A stretch of DNA of 64,000 bases from Boswellia sacra (lineage: Eukaryota; Streptophyta; Magnoliopsida; Sapindales; Burseraceae). The position numbers and the translations under genes are program-made. The DNA lies in NCBI GenBank assembly GCA_013180625.2, contig SNVD02011059.1, positions 124,001 to 188,000 on the forward strand, read 5' to 3'. Shown here piece by piece: positions 35,791 through 44,769 of the stretch. Positions within the stretch are counted from its first letter, which is position 1; the number at the start of each line of letters is the position of its first letter. Below the pieces are notes generated by a model that saw only the letters and a list, made by a program, of their open reading frames with translations, did not search any database and had not been told where the DNA came from.

Positions 35791-36751
35791 AGGTCTTAAT
35801 TGTGTAAGTGCATAATTCATTTACATGTGAAATCTGATTTGGTAATTGAAGTGTATTGTAGTTTTCATTGTTATGATTTATGAGATCATGAACAAATTGT
35901 AAAGTGTAAACTTTCTTGATTAATTTATAATATGTCTTATATAATTCTATAATCTGATTTTTTTCATAAGTATGATTTTCCTTTATTTTTATTAATTTTG
36001 TTGTATTTGAATTGTTGAAGTTGTTTTCTTATGATAGTTGTATTGCATTTGAAGTTTGTATGATTTATTGTATTTAATCTTGTTCAATTTAAACTTTTTG
36101 TTATATCTTTTTCATTTAAAAATATGTTTTAATATATATTCGTGTCATAATCGTGTTGTAAATGTATAACGTGTCGTAATCGTGTTAACAGGTTATAACC
36201 GTGTCAATCGGGTCGTGTCAATATAAACGTGTCTTAATCGTGTTAGACGGGTCGTGTTCGTGTCTAACACGAGTACGACCCGTTTATTATTCGTGTTAGC
36301 GTGTCGTGTCGTGTTACCCGTTTATTAATCGTGTCGTGTTCGTGTTGAGTCACAGTGACACGAATAATAAACGGGTCGTGTTCGTGTTGGGTCATTCTTT
36401 ATCGTGTCACAGCTCGACACGACACGAACACGACCCGCGAACACGAATTGCCACCCCTAGTCTCGAGTTCCATATGCTAATGCAGTTAATAGCCTGATGT
36501 ATGCTATGGTGTGTACGAGACCCGACATTTCACATGCAGTTGGAGTTGTGAGCAGGTATATGCATGATCCTGGTAAAGGACATTGGCAAGCAATGAAATG
36601 GATTCTACGGTATTTGTTGAGAACCGTAGATGTTGGCTTTGTCTTTGAGAGGGATGATACGTGTGGTCAGTATGCTATTGGTTATGTTGATTCAGATTAT
36701 GCTGGTGATTTGGATAAACGTCGGTCAACAACCGGTTATGTGTTTGCAGCA

Positions 36752-36945
36752 TTTGAAGTGAGTGGGGGAGGCGCCACACGGGTAAAAGAGGGTGTCCTAT
36801 AAGGCCCCGTTCCCCGATGTGGACAAAACCGTGAGGGCCAGTGGGCCCAGAGTGGACAATACTGGACTGTGTCCATCTGAGGACAACTGTAAGGTCCCGG
36901 TGCTGCGGTGCGCCTGGGCGGGGGACCGGATGTGACAAAGACCCA
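36752..36945 (-). repeat. GC-rich repeat G, copy 1, truncating the Copia RNase H
   Basis: It is sharply more GC-rich than its surroundings. Its core at about 36893-36940 matches, in inverse orientation, the stretch 52606-52650 (shared gcgcctgggcgggggacc-like core). On the minus strand it would begin TGTCACATCC, similar to TGTAACGACC of the other copy, so the conserved edge may be the TGT... end of an LTR. The frame tail SGGGATRVKEGVL at 36752-36802 is read-through of Copia into this repeat. Confidence 0.55.
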
Positions 36946-37185
36946 TAGAAATATTTTTCCACTGATTCACATATATGATAATAAAGCTCCATCTCATTTC
37001 TACTCATCATCTCCCCAAGTAATTATATATGCTTTCCCTTTGATTCAAAATTTCATAAAGTGAACAAACACCACAAAGAAATTGAGGCCTTCAAAATGGG
37101 ATAGAGTTTAAACAAACTCGAAGTTTAAACAAAGCCAAATCTAGATCCAATTGCACACATAAAAGCTAACTAAAATACAAAAATT
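36946..37185. other. Intergenic stretch, no gene seen
   Basis: AT-rich sequence between the GC-rich repeat and a TA microsatellite. No feature recognised. Confidence 0.5.
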
Positions 37186-37187
37186 AC

Positions 37188-37216
37188 ACTATATATATAT
37201 ATATATATATATATAT
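37188..37216. repeat. (TA)n microsatellite
   Basis: About 14 uninterrupted TA units adjoining the cyclophilin/RRM fragment. Confidence 0.9.
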
Positions 37217-37237
37217 CATAAGGAAAAAGCACTTACT

Positions 37238-37490
37238 GGGCTGGGCAGTCCAACCCTGTTCGCCATCCTTGATTCGTTCAGGGAGGGCATTGTTGACAAC
37301 GAGGACATGGCGATAGAGTTCAGCGCCGTCCATGTTGTCTGTATCAGTCGATCTATCTTCTTTCTCCAGAAAACTGACGAAGCTGAAAGAATCATGCTTC
37401 TGAATGGCCTGATCTGATGGTGTCTTGACATCGCCTAAGGGTATGAATGCAGCGTGTTCTTTTGTACTTGAAAATTTGCCATTCAACAAC
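37238..37490 (-). pseudogene. RRM fragment of a PPIE-type cyclophilin (peptidyl-prolyl isomerase)
   Basis: The minus strand reads HAAFIPLGDVKTPSDQAIQKHDSFSFVSF followed by DNMDGAELYRHVLVVNNALPERI and GEQGWTAQP. This is the RNA-recognition motif and linker of the nuclear cyclophilin E family (RRM followed by a cyclophilin domain, spliceosome-associated). RNP1 is degraded: the usual basic and glycine positions are Asp and Ser (HDSFSFVSF). About three residues are missing after GD. The fragment ends at a donor-like gtaagt (37240-37235 region), so it is a genomic exon rather than a processed copy. Neither the cyclophilin domain nor other exons are found nearby. It is non-functional, or at most transcribed with neighbours. 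Confidence 0.8.
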
Positions 37491-37499
37491 CTCTTCTAC

Positions 37500-37930
37500 T
37501 CTTCTTCTTCTTCTGGGCATAGCATCAACAGCTACTCTGGTTCTTGAACACCTATATTTGGCCAAACTACACGTCCTGAAAGCTAAAACGGATACTGATG
37601 GGTCTAAAAAAAATTAAGAAAACATAAAAGGTCAAACCGAAAATTAGAAGCCAAAATCCCTAAATGATAAGAAAGTTAAAATTACTAAAACGAGCAAATA
37701 AATACAATAACCCATTTGAGTATTTGCAGCTGATGCATATACGTTAAGAATTGCATAATTATAGTTAATTATGCATGATTATGGTATTTTATTGAAGGAC
37801 TATTCCTAACAAACTAAAAGTATAGGACTGAAATAATGTAAGTGTTTTGGGTTCATTATGAACAGAAAAAATAGTTCAATAAAAGTCTATGAATAAAAAA
37901 TGCTTGAAACTAATTAAAATTTAAATGAAG
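37500..37930. other. Intergenic stretch, no gene seen
   Basis: A ctt/cttcttctt run near 37495-37520, then AT-rich sequence without features. Confidence 0.5.
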
Positions 37931-37934
37931 TAGA

Positions 37935-38905
37935 AAGTTTATAAATTCAAATGGGAAGAGCACTTGTTCTTTGAAGAACAATCGAACGGCATGGGAACGG
38001 ACATCATCAGTGAGGGAGCTTGCTAGAAAGAAAATAGAACAATGAAGATGAAAACAGAACGTCTTCTCACCTTTTGACTTCAACTGTAGGAACATGAGTT
38101 ACAATCTCCCACACACTTCATTCCAGATGTTGCACAGATGACTGACCTTTATCGTCATTTGAACTCTGGACATTCTGTAACATAGGGCACAACATGATGA
38201 AATGAAAATAGGAACTATAGAAAAATGCTACCTTTTCATATTAGTTATTACTCCAGATTAAGTGTGAAGTAGAGCTAAAAATCAATAAAAAAATTCACTT
38301 TCTTACCATTTTATTATGTAATTGTTGTATAGTTATGTTGAGATTTAGGGGTGGCAATTTTTGACACGACCCGTGAACACGACACGAACACGATACGAAT
38401 ATGTTACACGATTAATAAATGGGTCGGGTTAGTGTTGAAGGTGTTCAACACGCCAACCCGTTTAATGACACGAATAGTTAAATATATTTTGTACATTTTT
38501 AATATGTAAATTCATTCAATGATATAAATTATTACCTACTTACAATATATATATTATAAAATTGAAATTTTTATACTATAAAATAAATTAATTTATAAAA
38601 TAATAAATTATGATGATTTTAATAATATTTTATACTAACAATGGTTTATATTCTAAAAATAATTTTAATTGATTTAAATATAGAGAATATAATATATTAT
38701 GTATAACTAAGTTAAATAATTAAGTAAATTATGCGAATTAAATATGACACGATTACGACACATGGGTAACACGTTTAATAATTGGGTGGGTTTGGGTTTC
38801 ATGTTTTGACACGAATAATTAAATGGGTCGATACGACACAACACGATTGCCACCCCTAGTTGAGATCGATAACCCTCCCAACACCATTTATCAAATTTCC
38901 AACAC
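37935..38905. repeat. Host tandem duplication T, copy A (split by a hAT MITE)
   Basis: The blocks at 37990-38344 and 38859-38905 match copy B at 39040-39303 plus 43816-44085 (shared gtaggaacatgagctacaatc-like phrase, gacacaacaaaatgaaatga-like phrase, accattttataatgcaatt-like phrase, accctcccaacac). Copy A lacks the CACTA element of copy B and thereby shows its empty site (acctttt followed by cat at 38231-38240). Confidence 0.8.
38345..38858. mobile_element. hAT MITE (514 bp), deletion derivative of the same hAT family
   Basis: Ends TTAGGGGTGGCAATTTTTGACACG and CACGATTGCCACCCCTA share terminal and subterminal motifs with the two large hAT elements. The 8-bp duplication gttgagat lies at 38337-38344 and 38859-38866. 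The interior is AT-rich and non-coding. The paralogous copy B near 44058-44064 has no insertion at the equivalent site, which confirms it. Confidence 0.93.
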
Positions 38906-39014
38906 TCTTCACGGTTTTGACTTACGGTTTTTAACATTGATGTGCTTAAGGCTCCTTCACAAAAAAATTTTCATCCTTGGGTAGAAGGTCAACCTTTCAT
39001 CATTCACCCTCAGA

Positions 39015-39303
39015 TGATCATATGAAGGACACATGAGTCCTGCGATAAGAATTTGCAGCAAAGTCACAATTAAGAGAAGGAAAAGCAGAACAATAAAGAT
39101 GAAAACAGAAGTTCCTCTCACCAATTGATCTCTACTGTAGGAACATGAGCTACAATCTCCTACGAACTTCATACAAATATTGCCTTATCCACCCCAGATG
39201 GTTGACAGAAGGCTGACCTAAGCTTTTAGAATTTTGGACATTCAACAACATAAGACACAACAAAATGAAATGAAATTAAGAACTGTAGAGAAATGGTACC
39301 TTT
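39015..39303. repeat. Host tandem duplication T, copy B (left part)
   Basis: It matches copy A at 38020-38236. It is interrupted by the CACTA element after acctttt and resumes at 43816. A minus-strand frame (MKFVGDCSSCSYSRDQLVRG, from 39172) is not maintained in copy A. Confidence 0.75.
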
Positions 39304-39511
39304 CACTACAAGAAAAGAGGGTATTTACAGCAGTTTTTAACGGCGGTTTTTAAAAACCGCCGTAAATGGTGATTCGCAAATACTTTTTACTTCGGTTTGT
39401 CAAACCGCAGTATAAAGAGTACAACAAATCCCAAATATGTTCTACCCTAATCTCGCTTATTCTCTCAATTTTCATCTCCTCTATTTCTCTCTAAACTCTC
39501 TCAGCACACCG

Positions 39512-39547
<36 letters not shown>

Positions 39548-39767
39548 TTTCTCGTGCTGTCCTCGCAGCTTCGCAAGACTAACAAGTGTTGGTTTCATTT
39601 TGTTTTGCACATTAGACAACTTTGGACTCCAACATTCTGATGATTCTTGTTGGCGAGAAATTCGCACAACGCTTCTTCTTCCTTCTTTTTTTTTTTGCCC
39701 CCTTGTGGATATTTATATCTGATGTGGTTTCCTTACTTATATCATTTGCCTTAATTATATTCATAAC

Positions 39768-41601
39768 ATGTATTCGGTGAAAACAAAGAAAATAGCACGT
39801 CTCCTTCACACTCCTACCCCAATCCGTGCTGCAGCCGTTGAAACCGTTGACGCTACTATAGAGACCGCTTTGGTTGAGAAATCGATCAATACAATTTCGT
39901 TTGATGCCATCCAGAAGGCCAACTCTGGCCACTCTGCTTTGCCAATGGGCTGTGCTCCGATGGTTCATATTTTGTACGATGAGATCATGAAGTACAACCC
40001 CAAGAACCCTTATTGGTTCAATTGTGATTGGTTCGTTTTGTCTGTCGAACACGGCTGCATGTTGCAGTATGCTCTGCTTCACCTCGCTGGTTGTCAAGGT
40101 GGGTTCATGTGATTGGTCTGTTTCATTTTAGATCTGAAATTTTAATTATAGTTGAATGTTAATAGCCAAGTTTGAATTTTTACGACTTTTAATTGTCAAA
40201 GTTTGCATTTTTTATTTTGATTTTGTGAGGAAGAGGACTTGAAGAGTTTCAGACAGTAGGGAAGCAAAACCCCTGGACACCCAAAAAACTTTGAGACACC
40301 TGGTGTTGAAGTCACTACTGGTTAGTTTCTTCAATGTTCTAGAAACGTAGTTTATCTTACTTATGTTGTGCAACTTAGTGAAAATTTCAATTACGAGAGT
40401 TGTGAATTCTAATTGAATCAATTATTGGATGTTTTGCATAGGTCCCCTTAGTCAGGGTGTTGCCAATGCTGTTGGTTTGGCTCTTATGGAAAAGCACTTG
40501 GCTGCACGATTCAACAAGCCAGACAATGAGATTGTTGACCACTACAGGTATAATAACTATCTAGATCTCTTTGTAAATTTATTATGTTTTTAATGTTCTG
40601 ATTTTTATTTGGCTTACTGGTGTTTGTATTTATTTTTAATGTAGATATGTGATACTGGGTGATGGTTGTCAAATGGAGGGGATTGCAAATGAGGCTTGTT
40701 CCCTTGCCGGGCACTGGGGACTTGGAAAGCTTATTGCTTTTTATGATGATAACCACATCTCCATCGACGGTGACACTGAGATTGCATTTACTAAGAGTGT
40801 TGACACACGTTTTGAGGGCCTTATATGTTATCTGGTTGAAGAATGGAAACACTGGATATGATGAAATTCGTGCAGCCATCAAGGAAGCCAAGGCTGTCAA
40901 AGACAAACCCACTTTAATCAAGGTTAGATATTTCTTTCGCGCATGGACTTTTGTGGTGCAGTGGAAGTCGAATAGAGGAAAAAATGTGTTCTTGAATAAG
41001 TTGTACGTTAATTTGGCTGGTATGTTTCTAAATTTACAAAAACTTAACTACCAAACTACTAAACGGCGATTAAATTGCAACAGAATTTGATTGCATTTGC
41101 ATTTTATATAATTTTTTCCTTGAAAATGTTATCTTATATTTTACATAGCATTTTTATTTGAGCTAGCTGTGTCTGATATTATAGTACGTTTTGTTTGACT
41201 ATACTTTTTCACAGCTGACAACGATAATTGGCTATGTGTTTCCAAACAAAGCAAACTCCTATAGTGTTCATGGGAGTGCTCTGGGTGCCAAGGAATTAGA
41301 TGCTACTAGAATGAATCTTGGATGACCATATGAGCCTTTCCATGTGCCTGAAGATGTTAAATAGTAATTAATATGGATAACTTCAACCTGATCATCAATG
41401 CACTAGTTTTGATTTTATTTTTCTTAACTCTCCTGACACTTTTACAGGCATTGGAGTCGCCATGTCCTTGCTGGAGCTGCTTATGAAGCTGAATGGAATG
41501 CCAAGTTAGTTGCGTATGAACAAAAATACAAGGAGGAAGCTGCAGAATTGAAGTCTATCATCACTGGAGAATTACCTGCTACTTGGGAAAAAGCACTTTC
41601 G
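39768..41601 (+). pseudogene. Captured transketolase fragment, six exons with introns, disrupted
   Basis: Exons: about 39768-40100, 40230-40320, 40442-40547, 40645-40922, 41215-41363, 41448-41601, with gt/ag borders. The translation follows plant chloroplast transketolase from just after the transit peptide: [88 protein letters not shown] (the GDG thiamine-diphosphate motif), [16 protein letters not shown], then [11 protein letters not shown]. Transketolase transfers two-carbon units in the Calvin and pentose phosphate pathways. Damage: TAG at 40257-40259 (Trp position), a frameshift near 40825 and TGA at 41323-41325 (Trp position). The C-terminal half (pyrimidine and C-terminal domains) was never captured or is lost. 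An upstream Met ([13 protein letters not shown]) replaces the transit peptide and is not transketolase-like. It is non-functional as an enzyme. Confidence 0.92.
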
Positions 41602-42183
41602 GTAAGTGTGTGTGTGTGGAAAAAAATTTTTGCTATATATGTGGAAAAGCTGAATATATATATGTGGAAAAAAATTAAAAAGAAAGATTATTTCTTGCTA
41701 TATATGTGTGTGTGAACACAATAAGTTCTTGAAGTTCTGGAGGAGATAAGTTCTTGAAGTTCTGGAGGAGAGGGAAGTGAGAAAGAAAGAAATTTAATGT
41801 ATACATATATTGATCGGTGTTGTAAAACCTGCTTGCAAGTGGGTGGAATATTTCCCACTTGCGAAGGCAACAAAGCAAAAGAAAATCTTGCTTTAATAAT
41901 GCTACAATATAAGCATTATTATATTGTATTCTACTTTGAATTAAGCCCACCTTGTCTCCTAGAAAGCCAAATAATTTTGTTACTTTTTCCTTTTGGCATT
42001 TATTGATGGAGATGCTTCTAGTTCCCATCATCTATACAGTTAAACATTTGTCTTATTATCCATTTCATAATAAACTAGCATTTGGAATCATAATTATTTT
42101 CTTGGCCAAGAATGGAACTACTTAATCATTGATTATTCATCAATTTTTGGGCAAGTGTGATGGACTTGTTTTTATGATTTTAG

Positions 42184-43097
42184 ATTTGAGCTGGACATGT
42201 TGGAATCAGTGAGCTCAACTGCTAAGCGTGCAGAGTTGTTGAATAGCAGCAATGATAATAAAATCAATTTGGATGGCTCCTTCCATATAAAGGACTACTT
42301 CAAGGTTTGTACTTTTATCTTATTTGAGATTACAATTTATTTCCTGCTGCCAGAGTTTAATTGACTTTTACTTTTCTTATTCTCTCTTTGATTTCTATTA
42401 CGTTACAGCTCTAAATTTAAGGTGCATTGAGGTAAAACATGAGATGGCGATGCTCTAAGCAGAACATCTTGAGAATTTGGTTTTGTGTTTAGAGAGAATA
42501 TAGCTTGTGATGTAAAATGATTAGTTGGAAATGCAATTGGTTCGAAAAAAAGTCATGCCAGAACTGGCACTGAAGTATTTCAAGTATTTTTATGATTTTC
42601 TTTCAATTTTTATATGGTATAGTTACTTATTTTTACCTACTTCAATTGCACTACAATATTGAGATTAATTTTGACTTAAAGGTTGTGTTATAACACCTTC
42701 GAGACCTAGTGATAATATTCTTGAAGGCCAGAAACTTGACTCTAGTTTTGATAAGTTCCTCCATCAGAGGTATGATTTTGCAGTTTTGACAACTATGAAA
42801 TCCTACTTGATGTAGAAGTCACCAGCTGAGAGAACAATGGGTTATTTACTTATGCGTTCTAATGTTAATATGCAATTGGTTTCTCAGGGTGGCGATCTTG
42901 CAAAACCAGCTCTATTAGCTAATGGAGTTTTTAAAGATGGTGCTAAGGTCAATAAATATCATGAAGAATCTATTAGGCCCTCCAAAATTGAAAAAGAAGA
43001 GGGTGAGTTGTTGTCCAATGAAGATTTTGAAAAGGATAATTTTGGAGTTTATGGGGATGCTAGTATGAAGGCTACGTTTAAGACAAAACAAGGATAA
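42184..43097 (+). pseudogene. Captured SIN3-like (SNL) co-repressor fragment
   Basis: Three pieces are in the same order as in plant SIN3-like proteins. 42184-42304: FELDMLESVSSTAKRAELL...KINLDGSFHIKDYF. 42409-42431 (or from the ACA codon in the acceptor): TALNLRCIE. 42683-43097: CVITPSRPSDNILEGQKL and then GVFKDGAKVNKYHEES and KIEKEEGELLSNEDFEKDNFGVYGDASMK. SIN3 proteins are scaffolds of histone deacetylase complexes; these pieces come from the histone-deacetylase interaction and following acidic region. Exon-intron borders are kept (gtttgt and ttacag; ggtaaaa), so genomic DNA was captured. A one-base loss at the 42304 border and the missing paired amphipathic helices make it non-functional. 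The last part is open from 42837 to the stop at 43097. Confidence 0.8.
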
Positions 43098-43424
43098 TTT
43101 TGTTTATCAAGTTTTGTGTAAATTTACTTATCAGATGATTAAACTATGTGAAGGTTGTTGAACTATGTAACTGATATGTTGTTTAACTGTTTGATAATAA
43201 CATATTGAACAGTGTGGATGATTATTGCGTTATATTTGGTTTTCTTGGATTATGATTGAACCATTATATGAGATATTTTTGTATTTGATTTGATTTTATT
43301 ATATTCATTGAATGAATGATTACAAAATTATCAATACATTTTTCTGAGATAGGTTAATTATTTTGTAAACAGTAAATAAATATAGAATATAGAATTGCAC
43401 AAGCAGCGAAACTTAACTATTTAT
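43098..43424. other. CACTA interior, no gene seen
   Basis: AT-rich stretch between the SIN3-like fragment and the right subterminal array. Nothing recognised. Confidence 0.5.
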
Positions 43425-43800
43425 GGCGGTTTCTTGGTCGACGCAAAAAAATTTTTCTAACTATTTACGGCGGTTTTCCATCAACCCACGATAGTTGTAC
43501 AAAAATTATATAAAAACTTTTTGCGGCGGTTTTGTGACTTTTTAGGGCGGTTTCTTGTCCGTCGCAAATATTTGACTTTTTACGGCGGACACAAAACCGT
43601 CGTAAAAAGGTGTGGTAATTGCCGATTTTGTTTCGTCGTTTTTTTTGTGTCGAACAACTAAACCGCCGTAAAAGACTATTTACGACGGGCCAAAACCGCC
43701 GTAAAAGCTTTTACTGCGGTTGTTTTTACGGCGGTTAAGAACCGCCGCATAACCGCCGCAAATGTGTTTTTAAGGCGGTTTTGACCCGCCGTAAATAGTA
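43425..43800. repeat. Right subterminal repeat array of the CACTA element
   Basis: About fifteen copies of an approximately 10-11-bp unit (tttacggcggtt and its complement aaccgccgtaaa) lie in both orientations. The left end has only a few copies (39335-39370). In CACTA elements such arrays bind the transposase. Confidence 0.85.
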
Positions 43801-43815
43801 TTTCCTATTGTAGTG

Positions 43816-44085
43816 TTTTCATATAAGTTGGGAAAAAAAACCAGTCTTTTTGTATTTTGACAATAAAAATGTTGAAGCCTCCAAGTAGAAGGTTGTCTGG
43901 TATCATGCAAATGTGACACTCAAGATTATATTTTTGAAACTATGTTACTAAGTGTGAAGGACAATTAAAAAATAAAAAATAAAAGGATGCATATTTTAAA
44001 TTTTAGTAGATGAATATGTACCATTTTATAATGCAATTGTTGTATGGTTGTATTGGGATCACCCTCCCAACATCTTTTATCAAAT
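43816..44085. repeat. Host tandem duplication T, copy B (right part)
   Basis: It continues 39015-39303 after the CACTA element and matches 38235-38344 plus 38867-38905. It has no MITE at the site occupied in copy A. Confidence 0.75.
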
Positions 44086-44575
44086 TTAGTGAGTTATCTT
44101 TTCTGCACATAAGATTGTCTTTATACCACATAATTAAAGATGAGATATATTTTAGCTCAATCTTAAACTACAGTTTCAAATTTTCAATTTAATATTAATA
44201 TAGTGTGTTTAGTATATAAGCTAATAGGACATCAATCTACTATATTCTTTCAGAACATTATACAACCTCAACAATTTTGATAACTAAATTTCAAGCTATG
44301 TACATTAAGCTATCTATGTAGTGTTGATATCTAAATTTTGATGGTTTGATAATTTAATTTGTCCAAGGGACGATAAGATGATTAAATTTTTGCTTAATAA
44401 TAATAAGTTTTTGCTGGCAAGAGATTAATTAAAGGATGATTTTATAAATTAAGTATGTGTGGGTTTAATTGTTTAGATTTTCAAAGATTCTCCTATAAGA
44501 GAAAGAAAACAGAGACAATGTAAGCAGAATCATGGATAGGAAGCATAAAGTACTACAATATATTTACTTAACAAA
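44086..44575. other. AT-rich intergenic stretch, no gene seen
   Basis: No recognised feature. Confidence 0.5.
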
Positions 44576-44578
44576 TTA

Positions 44579-44761
44579 ATGGTGATGATGGCGAAACCAT
44601 CGTTGCTATATAAAGTGAAACACGCAATTTTGAGTAAGATTGTAAATAGAAAACTAGCTAGATTGAGGGAAAAGACGATAAGGCATCTTGTTATCAGAGC
44701 TTTTATCTTGTCAGAGCATTTCGCGACAACTGCACTGTATCGAGATCCTTTTGGGAATTAA
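44579..44761 (+). CDS. Possible small protein, unknown (60 aa)
   Basis: Open frame MVMMAKPSLLYKVKHAILSKIVNRKLARLREKT... to GN and a TAA stop, with the second possible start four codons in (MAKPS). The composition is basic and helical-looking, unlike random AT-rich frames nearby, and an A-rich leader precedes it. I recognise no family. It may be a small unannotated plant protein or chance; nothing around it supports a function. Confidence 0.3.
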   Translation: MVMMAKPSLLYKVKHAILSKIVNRKLARLREKTIRHLVIRAFILSEHFATTALYRDPFGN

Positions 44762-44769
44762 GGGAACAT

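Larger units (their letters stand above)
31734..36459 (+). mobile_element. hAT transposon copy 2 (4,726 bp) inserted in the Copia pol gene
   Basis: Ends are TAGGGGTGGCAATTTT and AATTGCCACCCCTA, with an exact 8-bp target duplication gtctcgag at 31726-31733 and 36460-36467. Removing the element and one duplicate restores the Copia reading frame across the site. Subterminal arrays of gacacg/cgtgtc match those of copy 1. It differs from copy 1 by a shorter 5' intron region (with a 115-bp tandem repeat), by lacking about 200 bp of 3' sequence (between 15191 and 15390 of copy 1), and by scattered substitutions. Confidence 0.97.
28406..36750 (+). pseudogene. Copia gag-pol polyprotein, nine in-frame stops, split by hAT
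   Basis: All coding pieces before the insertion stay in one frame from the ATG at 28406. Gag ends with a CCHC knuckle whose last Cys is Tyr (29120-29161). Protease has the DSG active site (Asp at 29294). Integrase carries HSDMWGP, TDNGGEH and NGVAE, the D,D,E residues. Reverse transcriptase has QLDVKTAFLHGDL and a YVDD box altered to YVDN (Asn at 31436-31438). RNase H resumes after the hAT with RPDISHAVG and DSDYAGD. Stops: 28532 TAG, 29690 TGA, 30011 TGA, 30110 TAA, 30338 TAA, 30557 TAG, 30722 TAA, 31310 TAG, 31637 TAG. No frameshift is needed anywhere before 31733. The polyprotein would normally package and copy the element. It is dead here. Confidence 0.93.
27671..36751 (+). mobile_element. 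Copia retrotransposon, 3'-truncated, interrupted by a hAT element
   Basis: In order: 5' LTR (27671-28239), primer binding site (28242-28254), gag-pol starting at 28406, then the RNase H domain resuming at 36468 after the hAT insertion at 31734-36459. It breaks off within RNase H at about 36751, where a GC-rich repeat begins; no 3' LTR, polypurine tract or further pol is found downstream. The domain order gag, protease, integrase, reverse transcriptase, RNase H places it in Ty1/Copia, resembling the Tnt1 type. It cannot transpose by itself. Confidence 0.93.
39304..43815 (+). mobile_element. Non-autonomous CACTA (En/Spm) transposon carrying host gene fragments (4,512 bp)
   Basis: The left end is CACTACAAGAAAAGAGGG and the right end TTTCCTATTGTAGTG, the inverted CACTA terminus. 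A 3-bp target duplication ttt is present (39301-39303, 43816-43818) and the empty site is visible in copy A. Both ends carry subterminal arrays of acggcggtttt and its complement (39335-39420 and 43425-43800). Inside there is no transposase. Instead it holds exon-intron pieces of a transketolase gene (39768-41601) and of a SIN3-like gene (42184-43097), both in plus orientation, the hallmark of a gene-capturing (Pack-type) CACTA element. Confidence 0.95.

Noticed and set aside
39612..40097. 161-codon minus-strand open frame
   Set aside because: It is the antisense of the transketolase exon, which is clearly coding on the plus strand.
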